Origin: Chrysoperla carnea
Lineage: Eukaryota; Arthropoda; Insecta; Neuroptera; Chrysopidae
Assembly: GCF_905475395.1 (NCBI RefSeq)
Contig: NC_058337.1
Span: 83,880,368-83,944,367 of the forward strand
Reading direction: 5' to 3'
DNA: 64,000 nt
Shown here one piece after another: positions 25,031 to 38,440 of the stretch. The position numbers and the translations under genes are program-made. The notes beneath the pieces were generated by a model that was not told the origin of the DNA, made no database searches, and saw only the letters and a program-made list of their open reading frames with translations. Numbering within the stretch: position 1 is the stretch's first letter; each line of letters starts with the position of its first letter.

Positions 25031-27316
25031 AAACAAAATTTCGATGATTTTTCTTGTCTGCCTGGATTGATAAAGACAGGATTGAAGTTCATTAATTTAA
25101 AAAAATGGAAATTGAGTTTTTAAATTTTTGTTTTTCGAATTTCTAGTTAAATTTTTGAGATTGGTCTTTAGAGGGACTTCCATGGTCATTTCAAGGCCAC
25201 ACTTACGTGCTCGCTAAATACATATTTTAGGCCCTTGAAAGTTTTGTCTGAACATTTTTCAAAAAAATGCTTCTCCGAAAAGTTCTGGGATCGTCCCGCT
25301 ACTTTTGTTGCCCACTTATACAATTTATAGACCACCTTTGTTCTAGATATTATCTCTCTTATACCATATGTATTATCACTCTTTATTTAATAGTTTTTGG
25401 TAGCACACAAATTGTATATATATACCTATATGCATTATGTATCTTGTATCTATGTATATATTTCTAACCATATACCAGATAGAAACAACAATGAGTAGTT
25501 TGAAATATCTAAAGCTGTGTAGTCTCTAATTTTGCATGTAACATGTAACATATAATATGGATCTTGGTTTTCCAAAGTTTATGTTTATATAAAGTACAGT
25601 ATAGATCTGTGATGCACGGGAATCGCATTCGTTAGTCTCATTGCAATTCAAAACTCAAACAGATTTACCCGATACGGGAAGTTAGAATATGCTTGAATAT
25701 TATTGAATATGAAATTAGTAATTTATCGCACTTGAATGTGTGTCGAAGAATACAAATAAGTTTGCTACTTTAAATCGTATTCCAATACTTGTATTGGAAC
25801 CAATATCTGTATTGGAATTGTTTGATTCCAATTATACCACATATATGACAAGTTTGTAAAATTTGGTTCTAATACCCTATTTGGAATATCTCTTTTATAA
25901 ATCAGATTTTTTCTAAGCATTTTTAGAACTAACTAGGAGAAAGTGGTCTATAATGATCTCTCGTTGTTTTAAGTAAACTATTAAAGCCTTCTAGTATATT
26001 TATCAATAGATGGTTTCCGCGCGATCAAATTAATCGTTCAACAAAGACTTATGGTGATGTATAAGCAAATTTCAACAGATTTCGTCTAACTTTTTTCCGG
26101 CTGACTGTTTTACTCTTGGCTTTTATTAACTTTTAATAATATTATAACACATTTTCATAGGCGTATAATAAATTTTAGGGTGAGTTTTTATAACGAAATT
26201 CAAATATGTTGTTACGGGTTAAATGATCGCCTTTATATAGGCTAAAATGATCCTTATTTTGTGTGTAAAATTTTAATAGATAAAATGTTCCCCCATCATG
26301 TAACGGATCTTGAATGTGTGTCGATTTTGATGAATTTACCAGTGATTTTTGTTTTTATACTAGTCGTTGTTGCAATGTAAAAGAACAGTTAATATTTTAT
26401 GTGATCATTTGCAATGGGATCATTTTACCCACTACCCTTTAAGTCATTCAAAACGATCCCTTTTGAGAAATATTGAATAGTTCTAAAAATTTGAACAGAT
26501 CAATTTACATACCAATATTGTAACATTTGAATAAAGAACTCAAAAATATTTCCACGTTGTACATATGTCGAATAATTTGGCTATAAATTACATTTTTTAG
26601 GAGATCATTCTAGACCACCTTCCCCTACGTTAAATTTCTGTTCGATGATTGGCTTGAACTGTTCTTTGATATTTTAAAATTTTCTATTAATTTTAATAGA
26701 GGCTAAGAAGAATCTTAAACAATATACATTATGCATCTGATAAGACCTATATTGTACATTTTCTGTATTAATAGAAATGTAAACATATCTCACATGAAAA
26801 TACACCAAACATACACTTTACGTATTATGTATTTGTGCATGTTTCATATGTATGTATGTCATGTATAAACGTATGTATGAATATATGCATGTACTCTAAC
26901 TTTACGCTATTCTATATTCATTTACGTTCCATTTGTAAGCTTTGTAGAGTTTCACAATTAAACGCATAATTGATTTTAATTAGTACTAACATAATTACCC
27001 GTATCTAGTTGCCATACATATCAGATATATACCATACCATACATACAACAATCTATGTTATGCTATTGTATCTATGTATATACTATCTTCAAAAATATCT
27101 ACATTTTGTAGGTCCACGGTCCACTTTGTAGGAAAAAAGTTCATAATAAATAGCTGGGTAGAATTTCGTTTACAGCGAAGAATCATTCATCCGATTAAGA
27201 AACAATGCAAACAACTAATTTATTTTTAACAGCTACGAATTAACTAGCATTTTGTAACAAATACAAAGTAGATGGTTTTCCATTAAGAGTGATCAGATTT
27301 TATACTTATTATTTAT
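25031..27316. other. AT-rich intergenic DNA, no gene seen
   Basis: About 2.3 kb with no supportable gene. The 66-codon frame at 25267-25467 is hydrophobic and Tyr/Ile/Leu-rich through AT bias. A (TATG)n-like patch lies near 26845-26885. Confidence 0.5.
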
Positions 27317-27530
27317 GTTTTTATACCATGTATATATGATATATATCAAGGTATACTAAGTTTTGTCCCAAGTTTATATCGCTTGAAAATATTGATGCTA
27401 TGAACAAAATGTTGGTATAGGTGTTCATAAAATCACCTAATTAGACCATTTTCGGATGTCCGACTGACTGTTCGTCCGACAACACGATAATTCAAAAACA
27501 TCACTGTTTATCCTAGATGGCGCAAATTAA
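27317..27530 (+). repeat. Dispersed repeat RF1, copy 4 (internally deleted)
   Basis: The 5' part of RF1 is intact (TTTTTATACCATGTATATAT, AAAATATTGATGCTATGAAC, GGTGTTCATAAAATCACCTA). At ATTCAAAAAC the copy jumps directly to CATCACTGTTTATCC and then a GGCGCAAATT block, and the 3' third is missing. Confidence 0.75.
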
Positions 27531-30500
27531 GTTAGAAACATTTTATAGTCGCAACTATAAAATATTTCATAAAATACTATTTCAAATAAAAACAAAATTT
27601 TCGATAATATCTCATGCTTACACAACTTGTTTAATTAAAGTTTAAAGTTAACTCTTTAGATTTCACTGATCTCATCATGTGAAGACACCTTCACGAATTG
27701 GGAAAAAGTACTTGTTTTAAATCGAATAAAAATATTTCCATAAAAATAGCTCAGAATCAACCTTATTTAACCATTCTTCAAAACAACATTCATCATTGAA
27801 ACTACAATTCTCCGAACACATGTAAGTAAAAAGTTCGATACTGATGTTCGTTTAACATATATTGAAACTTATGGAGCTTACGAAAGAAAGTTTGATGACG
27901 GGTGGAGGATACATGAAAAAAACCTAACTATTTGATTTTAGGAACAAACAGTGCGAAAATTGTTTTTCGTTTTTAATTTCTCTAATTATCAAAACTTGTT
28001 CCTTCTTATTTCTCTAAATTTATGTATCCTATTTCTCTAAAATTATCGTAAAATTATTGATAGGTATTTCTGAACCATATATAACTGTTTATCAAACTAC
28101 AAACTATTCAGGTTAGTATTGCTATTGTAATATGTGTTCATAATAAAAGATAACATTATACGATATGTACCTGCATATGAGAAAGATACAAAAAAAATTC
28201 CTAAAATAATTAACTCTAATGTGGATTCTATTTGATATTAAATAAAAATGATTTTTGATTTTCGAGATTTTCTATGTTCTTTGATATTAAAATCCTAACT
28301 TCATTATTTTGGTCCACACTCATAATTATTACAAGTTTATTGAAATATTTGAATACATAACACTATTAAATTATCAATTTGTCCAGATTTTATATTCCAT
28401 AGCATACTAGTTTTTAAAATCGGTTATAAGACCAAAATAATGGAAAAATTAAAAATGCATATTTTGTCATGAAAATCGGTATATATGTATAAAAAAATAT
28501 TCTAAGCAACTTTTTCTAACAGTTTTAGGCCAGTGTATTTACATGAGGCAAATATATATACGTTAATACTACGACAAACTCCATACACCTATGTATAAAA
28601 ATTAAAAAAATCAACCAAACAGAATTTTGCGGGAGTACGATTTTCTCTTTAACTACAGAACTCTCAAATTAAAATTATATTATTTTTTCTAAACATGTGG
28701 GCTGGGCTATTAAATATTCAATTTTATAATTAAAAATTTACATAAATATAACAGTCTGTTCCTAATTCACATGAAATTTCTCTAAAATATCCGGGCCATG
28801 AAAGTATAGAAAAAAAAAAAACTATTTTATTAAAACTCTATGTATCTCTGCGTCACAAAATCTGCACAGAGCATATGTAAAAACGGTATCATACTTTTTT
28901 CTCTAAAATACATTTTATTGGTGATATACATGTGAAATATACATGTCATAACTATTTTTAACAGACCTTAGAAATTTTAAACCTTAGAAACCGTAGAATT
29001 TTTACTGAATTAATAAAAATGGATAATCAACTAGTGCAGATTTTGTAACGAGTATATATGTAATAAACTGCTCAAATTTAATTTATAATTTTAACAAATT
29101 TGTAGCACACAATTGGAAAAAAATGATTTTACTAAAAGTGACTAAGACTAAAGATTAAACGATTTCTATTGAAGAAATACAGAAATCAAGTTCATTTGGA
29201 TTTAAATTCCTTAATTAGAAATATCACGTCATAGCAATAATTGACAACAGTATACGTTAAAAAAATTACAGGAAGTTTGCAAACGTCGAAAAAGTCGGCT
29301 ATTGTGTTTTCGTATTACTTGTCGATAAATATTTTGAACATTTATACGACAAACAAAGAAAATCGTCAAAAATTAGAATCGATGAAATTTAAAACTTCTT
29401 TTAACATTTCTGGCTTAAACTTCTTTTTTGATAGGTTAAAAAAATTCAAATAAAAGCTTCACTAATTGTGTACATTTTCAGGTTTTTTTTGATTTTCTGA
29501 CTTCAAAATTCGATATATGTCAAGTTTAGAAATCGAGATATGCCAATTTTAGGATCATTCAATTTTGCTTATTCAAGCACGCGCGAAATACTGTTATTTA
29601 AATTTCCTGGACATTTTATCTCAGAAATAATATAACTTCGTCATTTTTTAAGGGATCAAAAAACTTAACTAGCATGTTTTTTTTACGTCAGTGGATTTTT
29701 TTATTGCCCGAAAAGACAAGGGATACCTACTTCATTATAGGTTTTAATGTACTGTGGCAAATTTGCTACCCGAGTCTTTTATAATTGTGATAGTTTTCCT
29801 ACTTTTTTTATATAAACTTTGTAATTTGTGTTGTTATATAAATTTTTTATATATAATACAAATAAAGGGCCCATAATTTTTTGTTTTTGATTTATCCAAA
29901 TAAAAATAAAAAACAATTATTTTAATTTTTGTATAGTTTATACAATTTTTAACAAAATTTGCGTTTCACTTTTATATGGTATGTGCGTATGGTTTAAAAG
30001 ATTGTAAACAAACAATTCCGTTAAATATTTTGTATCTATGCGAGCTGACAACTATAGTTCTTTTTTCTATCACTAGATCTAGTCTTTCCTAGTATTAAAA
30101 TTGAATACGCTATACTTAAATTTTTCATATATAAACTAAAAAGTCTTCACTTACTGCAGCTACAACTTTATTTGAATTTTTTTATTCGTTGCGTAATTTT
30201 TTTTTTTTTTATTTTGGAAAAACTTATTTTTTTTATCCCCAAAAGAGGGGTTTAAGACCCTCCGTGAGTAGTCTATCTTTCGGTACGAAGTTGCTACAAC
30301 CAGATAAACAACTATGCTTTCAAAAACGTGTTTTCCTTATTTCCATGATTTTTTAAATAAGTTTATTCGAAGTACTAATAAAAGAGTTCTAAAAAGACTT
30401 TCTATATGGAAAATTCTTTTATTTAAAATAAACACTTGGTAATAAGGTATTCAAATAACAACTCAATTCTCTACAATCACCACCGCACATAATGCTCCCT

Positions 30501-31228
30501 ACGGACAAATGAAGCCCCGTCGATATGTATATATGTGGAACGCATACGTACTCATTCAATAAACATGACATATCGTGATTGACCACAACCCCATTGAGAA
30601 TTAATATATGCATTTATATGCAAATCTTGAAACGTATCAAATGGAAAAAAAATTACATGTAGTTGATTTTAAATTAAATTCATCACACATATGTTTAGGG
30701 ATTAAATTTTTCCTCTTAATAAAGAACTGAAATGTTTTCTATGTTCTTACAGGGCGTCTCAAAATCGGTGAGATTGAATCGCTACCATACAAGCTTTTTT
30801 GTTTTGTCGATAACAAAGTTACTACACTATTTGCCTGACCGCATCGCGAGATTAGAAAATATTGCTCGATATTGATTCACAGGGACACTTGTAATTGACT
30901 TAAGTTACTGGTTAAATACTTATGGGGTTTTCCGTTTAAAATTATCTTTAAACTTAAATTAACTGTAGACTTAAACAATTTTTGTATGCATTGTCATAGA
31001 ATAGAGTTTAAGAACAGTATGGGAAAATACAAAAGTCAAAAGTTTATTCGACAAGTGATATCACGATTTTGCTTTACAATAATATTTTTTAAAAGCGCAT
31101 ATATTAAGCATAAATGTCTGGAATTTTTTTTATTTTTTGTATGAGTATTTTATGGCTATTTGCTTGAGATATATGATACCAGGCAAATATAACCCACATG
31201 ATATGATACGAAACAAATATAACTCACC
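27531..31228. other. AT-rich intergenic DNA, no gene seen
   Basis: About 3.7 kb without a gene that I can support. The frames at 29241-29453 (plus) and 30419-30613 (minus) have no recognisable motif. A TACAGGGCGTCTCAAAATCGG stretch near 30750 resembles a DNA-transposon end but no partner was found. Confidence 0.45.
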
Positions 31229-31443
31229 TCTTCGCTGCGAGGTGTAGCAATTTTTAACTTCCCAGGATAGGAAGTTATTGTAATGGGTCCGATTTTCGAA
31301 ATCGAAATTTTCAACATATATTTACGTTTCATGGTTAGGGCGAGGCTTTAACACCAATTTCGTCATTGATATCGCGCGAAAAAAAAGTGATATCGACTTG
31401 GTTGTGTCGATATCACATTCGACCGAGTCGTTTCGACTCGGCC
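31229..31443 (+). repeat. Dispersed-repeat fragment with two adjacent hairpins
   Basis: The segment includes ACTTCCCAGGATAGGAAGTT and TTTTCGAAATCGAAATTTTC, a sequence type I recall as interspersed in several insect genomes. It ends in two neighbouring hairpins: GTGATATCGAC at 31387-31397 pairs perfectly with GTCGATATCAC at 31406-31416, and GACCGAGTCG at 31421-31430 pairs with CGACTCGGCC at 31434-31443 with one mismatch. No coding content. Confidence 0.5.
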
Positions 31444-32140
31444 AACTTTTTTTTTAAATTCTTTCCTGGTCGCAAATTTTTCCAAAAACAACATATCATA
31501 TCCTTCTAAACGATAAAATATCCAGCTTGTTCTGCGATGTGTAGCATATAATACTGATTGCCAAAAATTATTTGTTGATTTTCGTACAAAAATTATGGAG
31601 TTTAACTTAAAACGGAGAGGGACTTCTACGTGTTCACATTTTTATAATTTATAAATTAATACAAAAATTTTAAGTTCAGCCCTTCTTCCTTTTAAGTAAA
31701 TGGACTGACTATGATCGCTACAAGCTAAAACTTTTGTTTCTAAAATAATACTTGAGAGTTCTGATAAATTGCGTAAATTAGACTCAGTTTAAATCACTAT
31801 TGTAGTCTACAGTACAGTCCACAAAATTATTAAATGAATTTGAGTAATTAATGAAATATATACAGGGTGCTCGTGACTCGACCGCGACGGTCATAGTTTA
31901 AAAGCGTATTCTTTGAACAGTATTAAGTCGAAAGTGAATTATATTTTTTTCTCCAAAATCCAAAAGTTAACGAGTGATGTACACTATTATGTCGTCAAAG
32001 ATTAGTCAAGAGAAGTGTACTTAATAGTGAATTAATCTGGAAGGCCATGTAACTGTTTTACCATATTTTTGTTATGGTGGCATTTTATTGTTTACGTTTG
32101 TGTTTTTTATTTTTTAAGTTGTAATTTTAAGATTAATTTA
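31444..32140. other. Intergenic DNA left of a transposon remnant
   Basis: No gene. TACAGGGTGCTCGTGACTCG at 31861 resembles the terminal TACAGGGTG of many insect DNA transposons and may be the 5' end of the element whose coding remnant begins at 32141. Confidence 0.4.
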
Positions 32141-32357
32141 ATGGCTACGTTTACAAATCAAGATTATACCAATAATAACTTTATTTACGGATATTGTGAC
32201 AGAAATGGAAGAGCGTCAGTGCGGGAATATCAGCGACGAATTCCTGATCGAAGAATTCCTAATAAACAAGTATGAATGTGCATCATCATTTGGCAAAAAA
32301 GGTAATTTTCTTAAAGCTAATGCAGAACGTCCCGTGCAGCAAAATTTCCGACAATAA
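32141..32357 (+). pseudogene. DUF4817-type transposon protein remnant
   Basis: From an ATG the frame reads MATFTNQDYTNNNFIYGYCD and continues GRASVREYQRRIPDRRIPNK, then stops at 32276. The pattern MATF.N.EY...HF.YG.C.GN...AVREY.RRFP.RR.P. is the N-terminal DUF4817 domain, a helix-turn-helix-like segment on insect DNA-transposon proteins. After the stop, shifted frames continue with plausible related residues (NVHHHLAKK, then GNFLKANAERP), so at least one indel has broken the gene. The rest of the transposase was not found. It is a dead element. Confidence 0.7.
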
Positions 32358-35300
32358 ATCTATTCTTAACATGGTCGAAAATATTGTCTTTAGTAGAGTA
32401 CGAAAAAAATTATTAATAAATAAATCATTAAACGACTTTACTCAGACATGAGACATGGTTGATTTACTTTATTAGTCAAATTCAATAGTGCCCATAACTC
32501 CTAAACTATTGGATTTCAGCCAAATTATGTAAGGCACTTTCGACTTAAAATTGTTTGTTTCGACTTAAATTTGTTTTAAGCTGTATAAGGTACACTAAAT
32601 ATGCTCTTAAAAATTTATTTGCTCATCGAGTTCTACATACTCAATACTGATAATCACTCTATAATTGAATTTAAGAATGAACATATTTCCTTCCTACCAT
32701 GAAATATGAGGAAGTAAAATTAATTATAAAATTGTTATTTTTTTGAATAAAATAATAATCCGCTTAGTATCAAATAAGATTGAATCTTCTTATAAATTAT
32801 TTTAATGACATGCTCGAATTTGTGAATATTGGTTTATCATATTATGTTTTATTAAGCAATAAATCTCTGAATCTGGAATAAATAAAATAGGCTGTATTTT
32901 AAAATAGAATTGACGGCCGTTTCTCTACGATTTTTCATACTACCAGATCGAATTTGACATACTATCTATACAGAGTGTTAAAAACTGTCGCATAAGAATA
33001 GTAGAGTGACAAACAGGAAAAAGGTCTAAAAGGAACATTTTTTGGCAGTTTGTGGATCCAACGTGTACATCATTAGAAAACGAGATAGAGCTTCGTTAAT
33101 TATTGTTTATAATTAGGAAGTATATATTTTTATAATTATTTTATTTGCTTAGAAGTTTTGTGTTTCCGGAGGTATTTACGTTTAAAGTTATTTCTTTGAA
33201 CATTAATATCTCTATAAATATTATACTTAAAAATCCTAAGAAAATAATTTGTAAATTTTATTATGTGCAAGTTTGTTTATTAAAGAAATTTTAATTTAAC
33301 TTATAATAAATAATAGTCAAGAAAATTTGAAAAATATAAACGATAATAAATTGAAAAGAAGCTTTCTTCTTAGAATTTTATCCTCTATACCTAATCACAC
33401 TAACACCGTAGTTTTTAGATTTCATCTGGAATTAATTTGACGAATTTAGATGAAATTTTTTTAAATATTCCTTAATATTACCTATCCCAGAGCCAAGAGT
33501 TAAGCGATAATTTATTTTTTAATTAATTAATTAAATTTAACTGAATCTTTTATGAGCCACCACCTATTAGCAGAAGGGGTGTGATAATAAGTAGGGAAAA
33601 GTTATACTACCTGTGTCAGCGTTAATCGGTCGACTTTTTGGTAAATGTTTAACAGGATTATCAGATAAACAAAATAATTAATTCTCTTTTATTCAATTTT
33701 TTGGGTTTTGTGCAGTTTTTATCATAGTCGTGAGGCGGCTATCTTGACGTCAACCTAGCATCCTATAATCGTTGATTTCTGCTAAACGACTTAAGTAACA
33801 AAGTCAAAAATAAAGAAACTGTTTAGCAAAGAAATACCACTAAATTTTTGGGGCAAATACGTTCGGTTTTTTATGATGGAGTGCTAGGTTCACATGGATA
33901 AATAAAATATAAATGCCTTAAAAACACATATAATAGTATCAGTTTCAATGTTTGAACACATTGAGGTGTCTCACTTTCTTAGCACGTGTTTTCCTTTGAC
34001 CTCCTCTCTACTAAAGTCAAAAGTTATTTATTTGACAGAAAAACAAAAACAATAGAAAGTATTAAATAATTTAATTTATTTTTATCTTTTTCTTTTTAAA
34101 CCAATTATTACAAAAAAATATATCTTTAATAATTAAAGGTTGAAATTTGCCAGAATTTTTTTTTTTATACATAAATAAAACAAACTATTTATAAAAGAAC
34201 ATATTTCTAAAAACAACTAAATATGAAAAATAAAATAAAATAAATTTAGAAATTTTAAAATACGAAGTTTAAATTTTGCCTAATTTTTTATAAATTTTTT
34301 AAACATTCGCATAGGTACTATCCGTTCATAAATTTACAGAAGCTGAAAAGATTAGCAAATATTCAACAATTTGAGAAATTTAAATAAAAATAATTTAGAA
34401 ATTTGAAAAAAAAAATCAAAATAATTTCTTCTAAATATTACCTAAGTATTATTTTCTATTATCGATAATTTTTAACAATCTATAAATAGAAAATCAACAG
34501 AAATTAGTAAAATTAAAAAAAATTGATTTTTTCTTACCACCAGAATTATTTAAAATTTTCCCAGTCCCATATTTAACACAAATAAAAATTAAAAATAATA
34601 CAAAAAATGATTGTTTAAATTCCATATTTTCGAAACTCTCACACAAATTAAAGAGTATTTTAAAAAAAAACACACACAAAATTATTTAAGTAATTAAATT
34701 ACATTTATTAAAAACATCACTCTTAATCAATTATATAATTAATTAATTAAATTAATTTGTACCAAAACATATCACACTCTAAACAACTTTCATACAAAAA
34801 TTGTCCTAAAGTATATTTTTTTTTTAAATTTTCAAAATCAAAAAATAAAATTTCATTTAAAAATCGAAAAAAAACAAATAAAATAATGTTTTTAAATTGA
34901 AAATTAAGTAAAGTTATAAAATGTCGTGGAAAGTTCTAAAAAAAATATTGAATATAAAAAAGAAAACTATGCGGAAACAATGTGATCCCGATGTAATATT
35001 TGAATATTCCCTGATATCCTAAAGCAGCTACGATAGAACAACGGCTGTTATCATACTAAAACAGTATTATAAGCTATGACTGTTATTGTAAACGCGGGAA
35101 CATCATACACGAGTTGCGTATTGAAGTTTCAAAATAAAACTGTTGGTTGTTATATCATTCAGAGAGAGTTATAATAGGGGGTTTATATTGTGGCCAATAT
35201 TGTTAATTTATGCAATTATAAAAAACCTCACAATTGTTGTTGATATGTTCGTTCGTTCGTTTACCATGAAATTTAAAACCACACACAAATGTTTCAAGAT

Positions 35301-35422
35301 TTGTTCTTGCATTTATTTCCTTTAATCAGAAAGAGACTTTTCGTACTGAAATATTTTTTACAATCTCTTTATTAATTGGTTTTCTTTTCTCCTCCATTTT
35401 TGTTCAATACAAGGCTTATAGT
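32358..35422. other. Very AT-rich intergenic DNA, no gene seen
   Basis: About 3 kb with long A/T runs and AATTAATTAATT-type simple sequence around 33520 and 34730-34760. No supportable exon was found. CTATACAGAGTGTTAAAAAC near 32970 could be another decayed transposon end. Confidence 0.5.
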
Positions 35423-35955
35423 AAACAAGTGCAAACAAACAATTGACTGAGTTAACTGTTGAAATACCATGTATAGACAGTGTTGATTACTCTGTCACAT
35501 TACTTAAACATACATGTCATACATATATAACTGATATTCCCATATAATACATACTAGTCAATTTGCGCATAATTTGCGCTCACACGAGTAAACAGTGATG
35601 TTTACGAAAAAATGTTTCAAACAGAAGTTGCTTATTTTTTTCTAAGGAACATTTTTTACATTTAAACTTTTGTTCTATCTCTAACAGTTTACAAGACTTA
35701 ATTGACCTATGTAGTTCATTTACGAACTTGACCTCACTTTTTACGTCCTTAGCACGCTATACAAATTTCAGCTTGATATCTCTTTTCATTTTTGAGTAAT
35801 CGTGACGAGAGACGAACAGACGGCACACAGACAACTGGAAATGGACTAATTAGGACCAAAAATTTGTTCATAGTATCAATATTTTTAAGCGTTACAGACT
35901 TGGTACTAAATTTAGTATACCTTGGTATATTTCATATACTTACATGGTATAAAAA
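35423..35955 (-). repeat. Dispersed repeat RF1, copy 5
   Basis: Nearly full-length reverse copy. It starts AAACAAGTGCAAACAAACAA, contains AATACCATGTATAGACAGTG (the inverted counterpart of the opposite end), TTCTATCTCTAACAG, TTTACGTCCT, a GACGAACAGACGG remnant of the CCGTCTGTC block and GCGTTACAGACTTGGTACTA, and ends ACATGGTATAAAAA. Confidence 0.85.
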
Positions 35956-36045
35956 CTAAAATACATTGTACAAATAAGCGGTTTTCCTTCCCGTCGCTTC
36001 CACCATATTTTGACGAGTTTACAATTATTAGTCTCAACTTAAAAA

Positions 36046-36525
36046 TTTAAGTGAAAATAAACAATTGACTGAGTTAATTGTTGAAATACCCTATATAGAC
36101 AATGTTGAATATCAGTGCTTGTATTACTTTTATAAATAAGTATAAAAATTTCGAAAATATTTCTAGGAATTTTTTTTTTTTAATTTAGATGCTATGAAAT
36201 GAACTTTTAAACTGATTCATTTGAGTCCTTTAATATTATCAAATGGGTTCAAAATTAAAATCAATAGACTCGTTATTTGAAGCCACCCACAAGTTTCCAA
36301 CTCTGTATCTTTTATAGTTTTTGAGAAAATGGAAACTTAATTTTTACCCTAATTTATACCCTTACGCAAAAACATAGATATTTACGAAAAAAAAGATACA
36401 GAAAAAAGTTGTTTATTTTTATATAAGAAACTTTTTTTGTATCTTTTTAAATTTTTGTTGTATTTATTGCGTTTTAAAAGATGGGTCCTTAGGGCGTTTT
36501 GTTTTTGAGTTATCGTGCTCCCGGA
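36046..36525 (-). repeat. Dispersed repeat RF1, copy 6 (decayed)
   Basis: Begins GTGAAAATAAACAATTGACT and runs through AATACCCTATATAGACAATG. Unrelated sequence then interrupts until about 36355, where GCAAAAACATAGATATTTAC, a TTGTTTATTTTTATATAAG block and GATGGGTCCTTAGG ... TTTTTGAGTTATCGTG resume. An older copy with an insertion and a deleted end. Confidence 0.6.
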
Positions 36526-37782
36526 AATATTAATATTCATAGCTATTCAACTTTAACATAGAATGTACAAGGTGAAAAAGTTCGTTTAGAATTAATGTAG
36601 ACCATATAGAACAGATAATAAGGAAAACGGCTCAAGAAACCACTTCCGAGATATGTAGGAGTGAATTTAAAGAATTTTGTTAAAGAACAATTACATGTAT
36701 GGAACGCATAGGTGAATACGTTGAGGCAAAAAAGAACTGAAGATAACTGTTTAAGAATGAATTGTTAACAATGGGAATGTTTTGACCACTTCTTCTCATT
36801 TTTTAACAACTTTCATACCTTCATACTTTCTCTTTTTACTCATTTTTCACATCTAAATCACATATTTACGGAGATAATAAACTTGAATAAATATGTTAAG
36901 AGGATAAATTATAGTAAGTTTTATATTCTCTTTAAAAATTTAGAATTAATTGTGCTAATTTTAATCGAGCAATTTTCAAAATTAAATGAGACATCGGATC
37001 CTAAAATTATAATATTTATTGAGACTTCGGATCCTAAAAATGGAAACAAACTTTCTTAGAAATTTGTCGTCTACATCACTGTGATCTCCGAATGCCGTAA
37101 TTACGATACAAGCCATTGAAATAAGAAGTCAACGAAAATTTTTAACTAAGTATATTTTTTTATTATAACATGAAATCTACCATTAAAACAATAAAATTAA
37201 AAAAAAATAAGTACCAACAAAAAATTAAAACCATACAATAATTTTTTTGTTTAAATCTACAATAAAAAAGCTTTTCGTCTAGCGAAATACAACTTGAAGT
37301 GTTTTGGATGATATGATTTATCAAAATAAAAAATAGTTCATCTGAGAATTTTAAAAAATTGGCGAAAATCGAGATTTCGTTTTTGAAATTCTTCATTTGT
37401 CAAAAAATCAAATCTATGTAATTTTTTTATAATGTTTCTTTATAATGACTACCACGATCGCCCAATGTTTTTTACTACGCTTCATCTCTCTCCACAAATC
37501 GATTCCTCAAAGTTTGTTTATATTCTCTTCGGTTGGTCACCAAATATATCCGATATATGGATACATCGTAAACCGGAGAGAATATGAACGAACAGCAGAA
37601 AGAACAGCAGAAAAAACATTGAAAGAACATGGCAGTTAGTAAACGAATTACCTACTATAGATTTGATTTTTGGACAAATTGAGAAATCCAAAACCTATAT
37701 GGGAAAAAAATTGAATATAATTAATAAATGTAATTGGGGAACAAACTATAAGCTATTCATATTATTTTTCTACTAATATTTT
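36526..37782. other. AT-rich intergenic DNA, no gene seen
   Basis: No supportable gene. Frames at 37163-37396 (minus; Phe/Ile-rich, low complexity) and 37445-37639 (plus) carry no motif. The stretch lies just downstream of the stop codon of the small minus-strand gene to its right; I saw no clear AATAAA signal within 100 bp of that stop. Confidence 0.5.
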
Positions 37783-38385
37783 TCAATAGTCATCACAGCC
37801 ACTACTTGATTCATCTGTAGAAGAATTATCCGATGATGAGTCTGAATCATCATAACGCAAATGTACTCGTTTTATGATTCGATTTCTAGTTTTTGTTTCA
37901 GATTCAATAATTTGTTCACATAGCACTTGGGGCTTGGATCGTCTTCCACCACATCTTCCACCATATTTAACTACATCTCGACGGTTATTTCGGTCACCTC
38001 GTCGTTGTATAGCACGATTTCTTTCGTCGTAATCTAAACAAACAAACAAGAAATGTAATTGTAAAGAAAATTTTAGAACAAAGTTTTCTCCACGTGCTTC
38101 TTTACATGGCTTAATAACATTTAGTACACATGCCACCTTATCAAACTCAAAAAGCTCAAAATTTTTATAACCACATGGCAAGACAATTTATTTAAAAAAT
38201 AATAATAATAACCTACCTTCATCGTTGGATCGACTAGATCGACTAGATCGACTGCTTGAAGACGGTGACCTCCTTGATCTTTCTTTATCTCTCGGTGATA
38301 GTTTTTTTGATCCCGTCAATTTATTTTTTGAACTTCCACGAGCAGATCTTCCAACTAAACTATTGCACGATTTATTTGAAGACAT
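37783..38385 (-). CDS. Ser/Arg-rich protein of unknown function, two exons
   Basis: Exon 1 is 38385-38217 and exon 2 is 38033-37783; the donor GAAG|GTAGGT and acceptor TTTAG|ATTACGACG restore an open frame of 420 nt, 139 residues plus stop. The N-terminal half is basic and Ser-rich, with SSRSSRSSRS encoded by a 9-bp-periodic tract. The middle holds RNRAIQRRGDRNNRRD and the Gly/Arg patch YGGRCGGRRS. The C-terminal end is acidic and Ser-rich (DDSDSSSDNSSTDESSSG). There is no signal peptide or membrane segment. RS-type composition would suit a nuclear or RNA-processing protein, but that is inference; I do not recognise the family. A TATAAAA lies 56-62 nt upstream of the ATG. Without splicing, a 132-codon frame from 38181 would give only the second half. 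Confidence 0.5.
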
Positions 38386-38440
38386 TATGTAATTTATTTC
38401 GATTGATGTGTGAATTCAATAGTTAACTCAGATAAACTGA

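Noticed and set aside
25267-25467. Hydrophobic 66-codon frame with Cys residues
   Set aside because: Low complexity in AT-rich intergenic DNA, with no recognisable family or expression signal.
37783-38181. Single-exon 132-codon reading of the Ser/Arg-rich gene
   Set aside because: Its first 48 or so codons lie in what reads as an intron with a good acceptor; the spliced model gives a composition-consistent protein and a clean start.
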